A DNA stretch of 45,814 nt from the NCBI GenBank assembly GCA_902489595.1, contig CABUAS010000006.1:1-45814 (forward strand), read 5' to 3'. Source of the stretch: an uncultured Oscillospiraceae bacterium. GTDB taxonomy: Bacteria; Bacillota; Clostridia; Oscillospirales; Acutalibacteraceae. Under the pieces are notes generated by a model. It worked only from the letters and a program-made list of their open reading frames with translations, did no database searches and was not told the origin of the DNA. Each line of letters begins with the position of its first letter. Within the stretch, counting starts at the first letter, position 1. Below, piece after piece: positions 1 through 10,288 of this stretch. The position numbers and the translations under genes were made by a program.

Positions 1-40
1 CAAAAAAGTAAATACAAATTCGCTGTGTACCATTCTTGAA

Positions 41-92
41 ATACTTCATTATTAAATTTGTAGGGTGCGGCGTCCCCGACGCACCGTTTTTT
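41..92. repeat. Dispersed hairpin repeat, copy 1
   Basis: The segment contains a tacttcattatt stretch followed by a GC-rich imperfect hairpin (GGTGC...GCACC arms with an inner GTC/GAC pair) and a run of six T. A closely similar segment lies at 17537-17576. The hairpin plus T-run could also stop transcription arriving from upstream of the window. Two similar copies in non-coding DNA suggest a small non-coding repeat family; this is inference from two copies only. Confidence 0.55.
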
Positions 93-117
93 GTTTTATT
101 TTTCTTGTATATTTCAA

Positions 118-146
118 TTTACAAATACAAATTAATATGTTACAAT
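118..146 (+). promoter_or_regulatory. Sigma-A-type promoter for uvrB operon
   Basis: TTTACA at 118-123, a 17-base spacer and TACAAT at 141-146, with TG one base before the -10 (extended -10). It lies about 60 bases upstream of the uvrB start. No obvious LexA/DinR operator was seen around it, although uvrB is commonly an SOS gene in Firmicutes. Confidence 0.6.
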
Positions 147-204
147 AACTCCAACTGCGCAGGATTGATTAAAATATTTTAGTACTGTATGGGGAAATAT
201 TTTT

Positions 205-2160
205 ATGGATAAGTTTAAATTAGTCAGCAAATTCAAGCCTACGGGCGATCAGCCTGAGGCGATTGACAGCCTTGTTAAAGGCGTTTTGAGGGGTGACAAA
301 GAGCAGACTCTGATGGGCGTTACAGGCTCGGGCAAAACCTTTACAATGGCAAATATCATTGAAAAGGTAAACAGACCAACGCTTGTTCTGGCTCATAATA
401 AAACGCTTGCGGCTCAGCTTTGCAGTGAATTCCGTGAATTCTTTCCCGAAAATTCAGTTGAATATTTTGTTTCTTATTATGACTATTATCAGCCTGAGGC
501 TTATGTTGCCACAACCGATACTTATATTGAAAAAGACAGTGCAATTAATGAAGAAATAGATAAACTTCGCCATAGCGCTACTGCCGCACTTTCCGAAAGG
601 CGTGACGTTATCATCGTTGCGTCAGTTTCCTGCATTTATTCAATCGGCGACCCTATAGACTATCGAAATATGGTTATTTCGCTTCGAAACGGTATGCAGT
701 ACGGCAGAGATGAACTGATAAAAAAACTTGTTTCCATTCAGTACGAGCGAAATGATATTAACTTTGTCCGCAACAAATTCAGAGTGCGGGGCGATACGCT
801 TGAAATTTACCCTGCAGGCTCGGGCGGCAGTGCAATCCGTGTTGAATTTTTCGGCGATGAAATTGACAGAATTTGTGAAATCAATCCGCTGACCGCTAAA
901 ATTGAGGCAGTGCTTTCTCACGTATGTATTTATCCTGCTTCTCATTATGTTGTAGGCAATGAAAAGATGAAGATTGCACTTGATAAAATTTATAACGAAA
1001 TGGTTGAGCGTGTTGCTTATTTTGAAGAAAAAGGTAAATTGCTTGAGGCTCAGCGAATTAAAGAGCGCACGATGAACGATATTGAAATGCTGCAGGAAAC
1101 GGGATTTTGCAAAGGCATTGAAAATTATTCTGCTGTTATGAGCGGCAGAAAACCGGGAGAAGCTCCGTTTACGCTTATAGATTATTTCCCCGATGATTTT
1201 CTGCTTTTCTGTGACGAAAGCCATGTTATGCTGCCACAGGTACGGGGTATGTACGGCGGTGACCACAGCCGAAAAGCAAGCCTTATTGAATACGGCTTCA
1301 GACTGCCGTCTGCATTTGATAACAGACCGCTTAAATTTGAAGAATTTTACGGTAAAATCAATCAGGTCATTTTTACGTCGGCAACACCGGGTTCACTTGA
1401 AAAAGAAAATTCAACGCAGATTGTTGAGCAGATTATACGACCTACGGGACTGCTTGACCCGATTATTACCGTTAAGTCTACCGAAGATCAGATGGACGAC
1501 CTTGTATCTGAAATCAATCTTCGTGTTGAGAGAAAAGAGCGTGTGCTTGTTACAACACTTACCAAAGCAATGGCAGAGGATTTGACATCATATCTTGAGG
1601 GATTTGATATTAAAGTGCGCTATATGCATCACGATGTTGATACTATTGAGCGTATGGAAATTATAAGGGATCTTCGCCTCGGTGAATTTGATGTTCTTGT
1701 CGGCATTAACCTTCTGCGAGAAGGGCTTGATATTCCCGAGGTATCGCTCGTTGCAATTCTTGATGCTGATAAAGAGGGATTTCTGCGTTCCGAAACTTCG
1801 CTTGTGCAGACAATCGGCCGTGCCGCGCGAAATGCAAACGGCGAGGTTATTATGTATGCCGACAGTGTTACGCCGTCTATGGAAAAGGCTATATCGGAAA
1901 CAGTCCGCAGACGTGAATTGCAGGAAAAATATAATAAAGAGCACGGTATTACACCGCAGACAATCAAAAAAGATGTTCGTGAAATTCTTGAAATCACATC
2001 AAAAGAAAAAATTGACGGTCGGAAAAAGCGTATGCCTAAAAAAGAGCGTGAACTGCTTATTCTGCGCCTGACAAAAGAAATGAAAGAGGCTGCCAAAATG
2101 CTTGAATTTGAGCATGCGGCATACCTGCGTGATAAAATTGAGGAGTTAAAAAAAGACTGA
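205..2160 (+). CDS. uvrB: Excinuclease ABC subunit B
   Basis: DNA-damage recognition helicase of nucleotide excision repair. UvrA loads it onto the lesion, and it then recruits UvrC for incision. The 651 residues match the usual UvrB length. Visible features are Walker A GVTGSGKT (residues 38-45), the lesion-probing beta-hairpin with [11 protein letters not shown] (91-101), the DESH helicase box (337-340), helicase motifs V/VI near [14 protein letters not shown] and QTIGRAARN, and a C-terminal UVR motif that contacts UvrC. ATG follows GGGGA at 191-195. It is the first gene of a uvrB-MATE-uvrA operon, with MATE starting 2 bases after its stop. Confidence 0.98.
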   Translation: MDKFKLVSKFKPTGDQPEAIDSLVKGVLRGDKEQTLMGVTGSGKTFTMANIIEKVNRPTLVLAHNKTLAAQLCSEFREFFPENSVEYFVSYYDYYQPEAYVATTDTYIEKDSAINEEIDKLRHSATAALSERRDVIIVASVSCIYSIGDPIDYRNMVISLRNGMQYGRDELIKKLVSIQYERNDINFVRNKFRVRGDTLEIYPAGSGGSAIRVEFFGDEIDRICEINPLTAKIEAVLSHVCIYPASHYVVGNEKMKIALDKIYNEMVERVAYFEEKGKLLEAQRIKERTMNDIEMLQETGFCKGIENYSAVMSGRKPGEAPFTLIDYFPDDFLLFCDESHVMLPQVRGMYGGDHSRKASLIEYGFRLPSAFDNRPLKFEEFYGKINQVIFTSATPGSLEKENSTQIVEQIIRPTGLLDPIITVKSTEDQMDDLVSEINLRVERKERVLVTTLTKAMAEDLTSYLEGFDIKVRYMHHDVDTIERMEIIRDLRLGEFDVLVGINLLREGLDIPEVSLVAILDADKEGFLRSETSLVQTIGRAARNANGEVIMYADSVTPSMEKAISETVRRRELQEKYNKEHGITPQTIKKDVREILEITSKEKIDGRKKRMPKKERELLILRLTKEMKEAAKMLEFEHAAYLRDKIEELKKD

Positions 2161-2161
2161 A

Positions 2162-3580
2162 ATGAATTTAAGTTTGTTTAATGATAAAGGATTCTGGAAA
2201 ACAGCAGTCAGACTTGCCGTACCTGTTGCTTTGCAAAATCTGCTTACGAGTTCGTTTACACTTGCCGATACACTGCTTGTAAGCAATCTCGGCTCTGTGG
2301 CATTGTCATCAGTCGGAATGATAGGGCAGTGGGCATGGCTTATGAATATGATTTTAGTAGGTTTCTGCTCTGCTACCACTGTTTTTGTTTCTCAGTACTG
2401 GGGAATTAAGGATATTAAAAAAATCCGCCGTGTTTCGGGTATATCAATAATTTTTGCACTCATTGTTTCCGTGCTTTTTACAGTCATAAGCCTTGTGTTT
2501 ACAAGGGGAGTAGTCAGAATTTTTAATTCAGACCCGTCTGTTATCAGTGCAGGCTCGGAATATTTAAAGTGTGTTTGCTTTTCTTTTATTGCTGTTGCGC
2601 TGACTAATATTCTTGCAACAATTTTAAGAAGCGTTGAAAATGTTAAACTGCCGATGTATGTTTCGGCATTTACAACTGTTTTGAATATTTTTCTTGATTA
2701 TTCAATGATTTTCGGTAAATTCGGTTTCCCCGAAATGGGTATTACAGGTGCAGCCCTTGCCACTGTAATTTCAGCGTGGTCAGGTGTTATTCTTCTTATA
2801 GTCATTTCTGTTTGTCAGAAGAATATACTTATCGCAGGTCTTAAACAGTTTTTTGTGTTTGGTAAAGATGAATTTACCGAGTATCTGAAAAAAGCATCAC
2901 CGGTTGTGCTCAATGAGGGTATGTGGGGTGCTGGCACATTTATTTTCAATATAATTTTCGGTAATATGGGTTATGAATATTTTTCCGCCATAACGATTCT
3001 CAGAAGTTTTGAAAATATTGCCTTTATTATTTTTATCGGTATATGCAGTGCGTCGTCGGTAATGATAGGCAAGTCAATCGGCAGCGGTAAAATTGAAAGG
3101 GGAATTACTGATGCTAAGCGTTTTTCCTATATCGTTCCCGTTCTTGCCGTGATAACCTCCGTATTCGTAATTCTGTTCAGAAATCAGCTTGTAGGTATAT
3201 TCAATATGGGCAGCAATATTGCAGAAAGCACACTGCATACCGCTGCAATTCTGATGATAATTTATTCCTGTGCGTTTCCTATGCGAATGTTCTCTTATTT
3301 GCAGGTTGTGTCTGTATTCAGATCGGGCGGAGACACTGTTACCGGTGCTAAGTTTGATTTGATTTCACTGTGGGCACTTTCCGTGCCTGCAACGCTTATT
3401 TCAGTTTATGTGTTCAAAGTACCTTTTATTTGGGCATTTGCAATTATGTATATTTTTGAAGATATACCTAAAATAGGAATGTGTGTAAAATATTATCTTT
3501 CGAAAAAGTGGATTAAACCTGTTACCAAAGAAGGAAAACAGGCATTAAAGCAGATGAATTCGGAGGCAGAAAATGGCTAA
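2162..3580 (+). CDS. MATE family efflux transporter
   Basis: Inner-membrane multidrug/toxin extrusion (MATE) transporter that uses an ion gradient to export organic compounds; substrate unknown. The 472 residues and about 12 hydrophobic segments fit the family, and the N-terminal stretch [19 protein letters not shown] is typical of Clostridial MATE proteins. It starts one base after the uvrB stop and overlaps uvrA by 8 bases, so it is co-transcribed with both repair genes. The nearest good Shine-Dalgarno (GAGGAG, 2141-2146) is rather far from the ATG, so coupling to uvrB translation is likely. The family call is firm, the substrate is not. Confidence 0.92.
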   Translation: MNLSLFNDKGFWKTAVRLAVPVALQNLLTSSFTLADTLLVSNLGSVALSSVGMIGQWAWLMNMILVGFCSATTVFVSQYWGIKDIKKIRRVSGISIIFALIVSVLFTVISLVFTRGVVRIFNSDPSVISAGSEYLKCVCFSFIAVALTNILATILRSVENVKLPMYVSAFTTVLNIFLDYSMIFGKFGFPEMGITGAALATVISAWSGVILLIVISVCQKNILIAGLKQFFVFGKDEFTEYLKKASPVVLNEGMWGAGTFIFNIIFGNMGYEYFSAITILRSFENIAFIIFIGICSASSVMIGKSIGSGKIERGITDAKRFSYIVPVLAVITSVFVILFRNQLVGIFNMGSNIAESTLHTAAILMIIYSCAFPMRMFSYLQVVSVFRSGGDTVTGAKFDLISLWALSVPATLISVYVFKVPFIWAFAIMYIFEDIPKIGMCVKYYLSKKWIKPVTKEGKQALKQMNSEAENG

Positions 3581-6398
3581 AAACATTGTTATAAAAGGTG
3601 CCCGTGAGCATAATTTAAAAAATATAGATGTTGAAATACCGAGAGACAGTCTTGTCGTTTTTACGGGTCTTTCCGGTTCGGGAAAATCAAGTCTTGCTTT
3701 TGATACAATTTATGCCGAAGGTCAGAGAAGATATGTGGAAAGTCTTTCTTCCTATGCAAGGCAGTTTCTTGGTCAGATGGATAAGCCCGATGTTGATTAT
3801 ATCGAGGGCTTAAGTCCTGCTATTTCAATCGACCAGAAAACTACTTCACGCAATCCCCGTTCAACTGTCGGCACTGTTACGGAAATTTATGATTATTTAA
3901 GACTTCTTTACGCTCGTATAGGTATTCCGCACTGTCCCGTCTGCGGTAAGGTGATTGAAAAGCAGACCGTTGATCAGATTGTTGATAAAATTCTTACACT
4001 TGAAGAGCGAACAAGAATTCAGATTATGTCGCCGATAGTAAGAGGCAGAAAAGGCGAGTATGTCAAAGAACTTGATGACGCAAGAAAAAGCGGCTTTGTG
4101 CGTGTAAGGGTTGACGGCAGTATTTATGACCTTTCCGAAGATATTAAACTTGATAAAAATAAAAAGCATAATATCGAAATTGTTGTGGACAGGCTTGTTG
4201 TTTCACCCGATATAAAAAGCCGACTTGCAGACAGCATTGAAACTGCAACAAAAATGAGCAAGGGCGTTGTTTTATGCGATGTTATCGGCGGAGAGGAACA
4301 GCTTTATTCACTTGATTATGCCTGTGCCGAGCATGGTGTTTCCATTGAGGAAATGAGCCCCCGTATGTTTTCTTTCAATAATCCATATGGTGCTTGTAAA
4401 CGGTGTTCGGGTCTCGGTACTTTTATGGAAATTGACGAGGATTTAATCATTCCTAACAGAAAGTTATCCATAAATCAGGGAGCAATAAAGGCAAGCGGAT
4501 GGAATGTTGCAGATGGTTCGTCAATCGCAAGAATGTATTTTGATGCGCTTGCCAACGAGTATAATTTTTCTCTTGATATGCCTGTTGAAATGCTGTCAAA
4601 AGAGGCAGTCAATGCAATTCTGCACGGTACAAAAGGCAAGAAAATCAAAATGAAACGTGTTACAAGCTACGGCTCGGGAACATATACCAATGATTTTGAG
4701 GGCGTTGTAAATAATCTGAAAAGGCGCTATGACGAAACAACCTCCGAATGGTCACGTCAGGAAATTGAAAGCGTTATGGTGTCTGCAAGATGCCCCGACT
4801 GTAAAGGTGCAAGGCTTTCGCCGATGAGCCTCGGCGTAACCGTAGGCGGTAAAAATATAGCCGAATTCTGTAAAATGCCTATTTCCGAGGAAATAGAGTT
4901 TATCAATAATCTTGAACTTACCGAAAAAGAGCAGATGATAGGCAGGCTGATCATCAAAGAAATCAGTGAACGCCTTAACTTTCTTAATTCAGTGGGTCTT
5001 GATTATCTTTCACTTTCAAGAGAGGCGGCAACGCTTTCGGGCGGCGAGGCTCAGCGTATCCGTCTTGCAACGCAAATCGGGTCTTCACTTGTCGGCGTGC
5101 TTTATATTCTTGATGAACCGTCAATCGGACTTCATCAGCGTGATAATGAAAAACTTCTCGGAACTCTTCGCCATCTGCGCGATTTGGGCAATACGCTGAT
5201 TGTTGTTGAGCACGATGAGGATACTATGCGTTCAGCCGATTACATTGTTGACATCGGTCCGGGTGCAGGCGTTCACGGCGGAAATCTGATTGTGGCAGGC
5301 TCTGTTGATGATGTTATTAACTGTGAGGAGTCGATAACAGGTCAGTATTTGAGCGGTAAGAAAAAAATTCCCGTTCCCGAAAAAAGACGTGAGGGTAACG
5401 GGCATAAGCTTACTGTTTACGGTGCTGCCGAAAATAATCTGAAAAAAATTGATGTTGAAATTCCGCTCGGTGAATTCGTAGCTGTAACGGGCGTTTCAGG
5501 CTCGGGCAAATCAAGTCTTGTTAATGAAATTTTATATAAATTTCTTGTGACAGAACTCAATAACGCCAAGAAAAAGCCGGGTAAGTTTGACAAAATCAAA
5601 GGTTATGAATATCTTGATAAAGTTATTGATATTGACCAGTCGCCGATAGGCAGAACACCTCGCTCAAACCCTGCAACTTATACAGGCGTGTTTAATGATA
5701 TAAGAGATTTGTTTGCAGAAGTTCCCGAGGCTAAAATGCGTGGCTATAAAGCAAACAGGTTTTCATTCAACGTCAAGGGCGGCAGATGCGAAGCCTGCGG
5801 AGGCGACGGTATTGTTAAAGTCGAAATGCACTTTCTTGCAGATATTTATGTGCCGTGTGATGTCTGCGGCGGTCAGCGTTATAACAGAGAAACGCTTGAG
5901 GTTAAATTTAAAGGTAAAAATATTTTTGAAATTCTTGAAATGACTGTTGATGAAGGTCTTGAATTTTTCAGTCAGCAGCCAAAAATTTATAATAAACTTA
6001 AAACTTTGTCGGATGTCGGTCTCGGCTATGTAAAAATCGGTCAGCCTGCAACAACGCTTTCAGGCGGCGAGGCACAGCGTGTCAAGCTTGCAACCGAGCT
6101 TATGAAGCGCTCAACAGGAAAAACAATTTACATTCTTGATGAACCAACAACGGGACTTCATACCGCCGATGTTCACAGGCTTATCAATGTGCTTAATTCG
6201 CTTGTTGATACGGGAAATACGGTGCTTGTTATTGAGCATAATCTTGATGTTATCAAAAATGCGGATTATATTATTGATTTGGGTCCCGAGGGCGGTAAAA
6301 GAGGAGGCAAAATTGTTTCCTGCGGCACTCCCGAGGAGCTTTGCAAATGCAAAAAATCTTATACCGCCAAATACCTTAAACCACTTCTTGAACAATGA
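3573..6398 (+). CDS. uvrA: Excinuclease ABC subunit A
   Basis: Damage-sensing ABC ATPase of nucleotide excision repair, which acts as a dimer that loads UvrB. The 941 residues are the normal length. There are two ABC modules: Walker A GLSGSGKS at 32-39 and GVSGSGKS at about 640-647, each followed by an LSGGEAQR signature and an ILDEP Walker B. CPVC and CxxC zinc modules are present, including the C-terminal zinc finger with CEACGGDG and [14 protein letters not shown] lies just upstream of the ATG, inside the end of the MATE gene. It is the last gene of the operon and is followed by a long hairpin. Confidence 0.98.
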   Translation: MAKNIVIKGAREHNLKNIDVEIPRDSLVVFTGLSGSGKSSLAFDTIYAEGQRRYVESLSSYARQFLGQMDKPDVDYIEGLSPAISIDQKTTSRNPRSTVGTVTEIYDYLRLLYARIGIPHCPVCGKVIEKQTVDQIVDKILTLEERTRIQIMSPIVRGRKGEYVKELDDARKSGFVRVRVDGSIYDLSEDIKLDKNKKHNIEIVVDRLVVSPDIKSRLADSIETATKMSKGVVLCDVIGGEEQLYSLDYACAEHGVSIEEMSPRMFSFNNPYGACKRCSGLGTFMEIDEDLIIPNRKLSINQGAIKASGWNVADGSSIARMYFDALANEYNFSLDMPVEMLSKEAVNAILHGTKGKKIKMKRVTSYGSGTYTNDFEGVVNNLKRRYDETTSEWSRQEIESVMVSARCPDCKGARLSPMSLGVTVGGKNIAEFCKMPISEEIEFINNLELTEKEQMIGRLIIKEISERLNFLNSVGLDYLSLSREAATLSGGEAQRIRLATQIGSSLVGVLYILDEPSIGLHQRDNEKLLGTLRHLRDLGNTLIVVEHDEDTMRSADYIVDIGPGAGVHGGNLIVAGSVDDVINCEESITGQYLSGKKKIPVPEKRREGNGHKLTVYGAAENNLKKIDVEIPLGEFVAVTGVSGSGKSSLVNEILYKFLVTELNNAKKKPGKFDKIKGYEYLDKVIDIDQSPIGRTPRSNPATYTGVFNDIRDLFAEVPEAKMRGYKANRFSFNVKGGRCEACGGDGIVKVEMHFLADIYVPCDVCGGQRYNRETLEVKFKGKNIFEILEMTVDEGLEFFSQQPKIYNKLKTLSDVGLGYVKIGQPATTLSGGEAQRVKLATELMKRSTGKTIYILDEPTTGLHTADVHRLINVLNSLVDTGNTVLVIEHNLDVIKNADYIIDLGPEGGKRGGKIVSCGTPEELCKCKKSYTAKYLKPLLEQ

Positions 6399-6446
6399 TA
6401 TATCTGTAATTTATTGGTAAATAAATTATTCTGCCGGGAGGGTCTT

Positions 6447-6495
6447 TGATATGCACCTCCAAAAGTGTCTAACCTTTGGGGTGCATATCACCTTT
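6447..6495. terminator. Long hairpin between convergent uvrA and sigG
   Basis: TGATATGCACC (6447-6457) and GGTGCATATCA (6480-6490) are perfect inverted repeats. The stem continues inward as CCAAA/TTTGG after a single bulged T, giving about 16 pairs. A short CCTTTT follows on the plus strand. Its place between two gene ends facing each other suggests a shared terminator, although the T-run is weak on both strands. The inner sequence (agtgtctaacctttgg) also resembles the ends of some insertion sequences, so a relic IS end is an alternative. Confidence 0.5.
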
Positions 6496-6513
6496 TACAC
6501 CCGTGGCGTTTTT

Positions 6514-7281
6514 TTAATGCCCTTTAATTTTTTTCAATGCATTTTTTTCAAGCCTTGAAACCTGCGCCTGTGATATGCCGACTTCTTCTGCAACCTCCAT
6601 CTGCGTTTTGCCTTGCATAAACCTTAAATACATAATATTTCGTTCACGTCTGCCGAGTTTGCTTATTTCATCCTTAATCATAATTTCGTCAATCCAGTCA
6701 CTGTCCGTATTGCTGTCGCCGACCTGGTCCATAACAAAAATTGTATCACCGCCGTCGTTATAAACGGGCTCATAAAGCGAAACGGGGTCAACGATTGCCT
6801 CAAGTGCAAGCACAACTTCTGATTTCTTAATTCCTAGTTCTTTTGCAATTTCTTCTATCGACGGTTCTTTCTGATTTTTATTTGTTAGACGTTCTTTAAT
6901 CTGCATCGCTTTGTATGCCGTGTCTTTCATAGACCTTGAAACTCTTACCGGCGCATCATCACGCAGAAATCTCCTTATTTCGCCTATGCACATCGGCACT
7001 GCGTATGTCGAAAAACGCACATCCAAATCAAGATTGAAATTATCAATCGCTTTTATAAGCCCTATAACGCCGACCTGAAACAGGTCGTCCATAGATTCGC
7101 CTCTGTTCTGAAAACGTTGTATAACGGAAAGCACAAGCCTCAGATTTCCTTTAACGAGTTCGTCACGGGCTTTCATATCGCCGTTTCTTGCTTTTTTGAG
7201 CAGTTCAATTTTTTCTTTTTCCTTGAGTACTTTCAGTTCATTTGTATTAATTCCGCATATTTCTACTTTGTTGTATTGCAT
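6514..7281 (-). CDS. sigG: RNA polymerase sporulation sigma factor SigG
   Basis: Late forespore-specific sigma factor that directs transcription in the engulfed forespore. The 255 residues match SigG in length, and the N-terminus (NKVEICGINTNEL) and the block GNLRLVLSVIQRF are diagnostic of SigG rather than SigF or SigE. Region 2 (DDLFQVGVIGLIKAIDNF) and the region 4.2 helix-turn-helix (TQMEVAEEVGISQAQVSRLE) are intact. AAAGGTGG precedes the ATG by 6 bases. It stands alone and opposite to its neighbours; in Bacillus and many Clostridia it follows spoIIGA-sigE. A CATAATA box upstream (7314-7320, minus strand) resembles a sigma-F/G -10, but no convincing -35 goes with it. Confidence 0.95.
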   Translation of the reverse strand: MQYNKVEICGINTNELKVLKEKEKIELLKKARNGDMKARDELVKGNLRLVLSVIQRFQNRGESMDDLFQVGVIGLIKAIDNFNLDLDVRFSTYAVPMCIGEIRRFLRDDAPVRVSRSMKDTAYKAMQIKERLTNKNQKEPSIEEIAKELGIKKSEVVLALEAIVDPVSLYEPVYNDGGDTIFVMDQVGDSNTDSDWIDEIMIKDEISKLGRRERNIMYLRFMQGKTQMEVAEEVGISQAQVSRLEKNALKKIKGH

Positions 7282-7374
7282 ACATAACCACCTTTAAAAA
7301 TTATGTACAATTTTATTATGAACAAAGACAGTAAAAATTAGTATAAATACCATATATTTATTTTAAATAAAAGA

Positions 7375-7403
7375 TTGATTTTTTATTAACAGAGTGTTAA
7401 AAT
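7375..7403 (+). promoter_or_regulatory. Promoter of the ech-hyp operon
   Basis: TTGATT (7375-7380), a 17-base spacer and TAAAAT (7398-7403), with TG one base before the -10. Transcription would begin near 7410. This makes the in-frame TTG at 7416 an unlikely start for echA and supports the ATG at 7467. Confidence 0.65.
7386..7400. promoter_or_regulatory. Palindromic operator candidate in ech promoter
   Basis: TTAACA-GAG-TGTTAA is a perfect 6+6 inverted repeat covering the end of the spacer and the first bases of the -10, where a bound repressor would block RNA polymerase. A second smaller palindrome, GTTA-AAA-TAAC (7396-7406), overlaps it. The arms are inverted relative to the Rex consensus (TGTTAA...TTAACA), so Rex is not the obvious reader. 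The regulator is unknown. Confidence 0.4.
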
Positions 7404-7466
7404 AACTTAGTATGTTTGCAGGATATTACATATTTTGCACAAAATAATTTAAAGGATGTTGAGGTA

Positions 7467-9416
7467 ATGGAAAATTTACTGCTTTTCTTGATTTTATTTC
7501 CTTTCGGCTCTGCAATTCTGCAAAGCGTGAGTGTAAATAATACTTTAAGAAAAATTGTAACTTATGTCAGTTCCGCTGTGATAATGGCTGCCGCAATTTC
7601 ATTTTCCGTGTGGTGGTTTGCAAAAGGTGCTCAGCCGATTGCATTGTTGAGCAATACTGGAATTATTGACAAAGCGATGATGGCAGGCGAGGTATTCCTT
7701 ATGGTTCTCGTTACTGTGCTGTCAATAAAGCATAAAAAGTATTATGCAATCGTTTTATCTGTTGTTCAGACTGTAGCTTTGCTTTGGTTTGAGCTTATCG
7801 GTGAAAAGAGCATTGCTCATTTTGAACCGGCAGAGGCAAATCATCTTTACATAGACCAGCTTACGGTTATTATGATTTTAATTATTGCGGTTGTAGGAAC
7901 ACTTATTACTGTTTATGCCTGCGGCTATATGGTGGATTATCATCATCACCATACCGAGTTTAAAGACAGAAGAAGATTTTTCTTCTCAATGATGTATGTA
8001 TTTCTCGGTGCAATGTTCGGTCTTGTTATGTCATCAAGTCTTACCTGGATGTATTTCTTCTGGGAAATTACATCGGTTGTATCATTCCTGCTTATCGGTT
8101 ATACAAAAACTGATGAGGCGGTCAACAATTCATTCAAGGCTTTGTGGATGAACCTTCTCGGTGGCTGCGGTTTCTGTGCAGGAATTATTATTCTCGGTTT
8201 TAACAATCAGATTTTCGATTTGCAGAATTTGATTCAGAAATCGGTTCTGCTTGGCAATGCAGCATTTGTTGCACCTGTAATTCTTCTTGCATTTGCCGCA
8301 CTCACTAAAAGTGCACAGCTGCCGTTTTCAAAATGGCTGCTCGGAGCAATGGTTGCGCCTACACCGTCGTCAGCACTTCTTCACAGTGCAACAATGGTAA
8401 AAGCAGGCGTGTATCTTCTTCTCCGCCTTGCTCCGCTTATGGAAAACAATATTGCAGGCACAATGGTTGCACTTATCGGCGGATTCACTTTCCTTGTAAC
8501 TTCAATGCTTGCAATCACCGTTACAGACGCTAAGAAACTTCTTGCTTATTCAACAATTTCAAACCTCGGTCTTATCACCGCTTGTGCAGGCCTTGGTACA
8601 ACAACAACAGTGTGGGCAGGTGTATTCCTTGTAATTTTCCACGCAGTCTCAAAATCACTGCTGTTCCAGAATGTCGGTGCCATTGAAAACCTTACAGGTT
8701 CAAGAAATATTGAAGATATGCATTCGCTTATCATTCGTTTCCCGCGTCTTGCATATCCTCTTATTATCGGTATCGCAGGTATGTTCCTTGCACCGTTCGG
8801 TATGCTCGTTTCAAAGTGGGCGGCTCTTCGTTCATTCCTTGAGGCAGATGATAAGCTTGTTGGAATTCTGCTTGTTCTCTTTATTTGCTTTGGTTCGGCA
8901 ACTACGCTTTATTACTGGGCAAAGTGGCTTGCAAAAATTCTTTCATACAAACCTCAGTCTACAATCTGCACTAATAAACTTTCGGCAAATCAGCATTTGT
9001 CAATTCTTGTTCATAGTTTTATGATGCTTGCACTCTGCACCGTTTTCCCGCTCATTTCAAGAGATATTATTTTGCCGTATCTTACAAATGTGTTCGGTTT
9101 TGCGTCTGAAGTTATAAGCGAAAATAATATTGTAGTTATGATATTTATGCTTGTTGCTGTATTTGTTATTCCTGTTGCAACCGGTATCGTTATCAAAAAA
9201 TCTCCGCCTCACCATGCTCATGTTTATATGAACGGCTATAATGAGGGTGATGATCTTAACTTTAAAAATTCTTTCGGCGAAGAAAAGAGAATGTATCTTA
9301 CAAACTGGTATCTTGAAGACTGGTTTGGCGAAAGAAAACTTTATGTTCCGAGTGCAGCTATTGCTACTGCGATTGTAGTTATCTGCCTCGCATATTCTTT
9401 AGGAGGTGCATTATAA
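7467..9416 (+). CDS. echA: Ech hydrogenase subunit A (NuoL-like antiporter subunit)
   Basis: Large membrane subunit of the energy-converting [NiFe] hydrogenase. It is homologous to NuoL and Mrp antiporter subunits and is expected to carry the pumped H+ or Na+. From the ATG at 7467 it has 649 residues, with many hydrophobic segments and the typical core around FAALTKSAQLPFSKWLLGAM, followed by PTPSSALLHSATMVKAGVYLL. An in-frame TTG at 7416 would add 17 residues, but it lies about 6 bases from the predicted transcription start; AAAGGA at 7451-7456 serves the ATG. It is the first gene of the operon. Its stop overlaps the echB ATG by one base. Confidence 0.9.
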   Translation: MENLLLFLILFPFGSAILQSVSVNNTLRKIVTYVSSAVIMAAAISFSVWWFAKGAQPIALLSNTGIIDKAMMAGEVFLMVLVTVLSIKHKKYYAIVLSVVQTVALLWFELIGEKSIAHFEPAEANHLYIDQLTVIMILIIAVVGTLITVYACGYMVDYHHHHTEFKDRRRFFFSMMYVFLGAMFGLVMSSSLTWMYFFWEITSVVSFLLIGYTKTDEAVNNSFKALWMNLLGGCGFCAGIIILGFNNQIFDLQNLIQKSVLLGNAAFVAPVILLAFAALTKSAQLPFSKWLLGAMVAPTPSSALLHSATMVKAGVYLLLRLAPLMENNIAGTMVALIGGFTFLVTSMLAITVTDAKKLLAYSTISNLGLITACAGLGTTTTVWAGVFLVIFHAVSKSLLFQNVGAIENLTGSRNIEDMHSLIIRFPRLAYPLIIGIAGMFLAPFGMLVSKWAALRSFLEADDKLVGILLVLFICFGSATTLYYWAKWLAKILSYKPQSTICTNKLSANQHLSILVHSFMMLALCTVFPLISRDIILPYLTNVFGFASEVISENNIVVMIFMLVAVFVIPVATGIVIKKSPPHHAHVYMNGYNEGDDLNFKNSFGEEKRMYLTNWYLEDWFGERKLYVPSAAIATAIVVICLAYSLGGAL

Positions 9417-10276
9417 TGACTGCTGCAAATATTGCTCATACAATTTGTTATATTCTTCTTGCACCTTTTCTCGGCGGTTTAATGTCGGGTGTTGACAGAA
9501 TTATAAGTGCCCGTATGCAGGGCAGACAGGGTCCGCCGCTTTTTCAGCCGTTTTACGATATAATTAAACTTTTTTCAAAAGAAACGGTCAGTGTTAAAAA
9601 TATTCAGGTTTGCTTTCTTGTAAGTTATCTGTTTTTTGTAATTGCGTCAGGCGCATTGTTTTTTGCAGGCCTTGATTTACTTATGGTATTCTTTGTACTC
9701 ACCACGGCAAATATTTTTCTTGTAATTGCCGCTACCTCAACAAATTCACCTTATTCCAATATGGGTGCGCAGAGAGAACTTATTCAGATGATGGCTTATG
9801 AACCTATGACCCTGATTACTGCTGTCGGCGTTTATCTTGCAACAGGTTCATTCAGTTTTCAGCCCGGTCCTTTGCCGCTTATTGTTAAACTTCCCGGTGT
9901 GTTTGCAGGCTTTATGTTTATTCTTGTAATTAAACTGCGCAAGCACCCGTTTGACCTTGCTACAAGCCACCATGCTCACCAAGAAATGGTAAAGGGCGTT
10001 ACTACCGAATTTTCAGGTAAAATTTTTGCGATTGACGAACTTGCCGCATGGTATGAAAATATTTTCTTATTTGGTATGCTTATGATTTTCTTTATTACAG
10101 ATAATAAGATTAGTATACCAATCAGTTTCTTGCTTGCATCGCTTTGCTATTTTGTATTGATTCTTATTGATAATTCAAATGCACGTATGAAATGGCAGAA
10201 AATGCTTAAAAATACATGGATTGTTACTGCCGTAATCGGCGCAGTTAATCTTCTTGTATTACATTTCTTTAATTAA
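9416..10276 (+). CDS. echB: Ech hydrogenase subunit B (NuoH-like)
   Basis: Membrane subunit homologous to NuoH/HycD that anchors the hydrophilic arm and helps pass protons or ions. Its 286 residues carry about 8 hydrophobic segments and the NuoH signature loop ARMQGRQGPPLFQPFYD near residues 33-49, followed by KLFSKE. A second conserved patch (MGAQRELIQMMAYEP) is the NuoH quinone-site-like loop retained in hydrogenases. AGGAGGTG directly precedes the start. It lies between echA and echC, the classic Ech order. Confidence 0.93.
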   Translation: MTAANIAHTICYILLAPFLGGLMSGVDRIISARMQGRQGPPLFQPFYDIIKLFSKETVSVKNIQVCFLVSYLFFVIASGALFFAGLDLLMVFFVLTTANIFLVIAATSTNSPYSNMGAQRELIQMMAYEPMTLITAVGVYLATGSFSFQPGPLPLIVKLPGVFAGFMFILVIKLRKHPFDLATSHHAHQEMVKGVTTEFSGKIFAIDELAAWYENIFLFGMLMIFFITDNKISIPISFLLASLCYFVLILIDNSNARMKWQKMLKNTWIVTAVIGAVNLLVLHFFN

Positions 10277-10288
10277 GGAGGAGTTACA

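Noticed and set aside
120..204. LexA/DinR operator before uvrB
   Set aside because: Searched by eye for a GAAC-N4-GTTC type box and found none.
640..1266. Minus-strand open frame (208 codons) opposite uvrB
   Set aside because: Antisense shadow of a conserved gene with no ribosome site and no recognisable motif.
7282..7345. Sigma-F/sigma-G promoter for sigG
   Set aside because: A CATAATA -10-like box is present, but nothing resembling the -35 lies 16-18 bases upstream.
7386..7400. Rex operator in the ech promoter
   Set aside because: The palindrome arms (TTAACA...TGTTAA) are in the opposite order to the Rex consensus (TGTTAA...TTAACA), with the wrong spacing.
7416..7466. TTG start 17 codons before the echA ATG
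   Set aside because: Only about 6 bases after the predicted transcription start and without a ribosome site. The ATG at 7467 has AAAGGA at good spacing.
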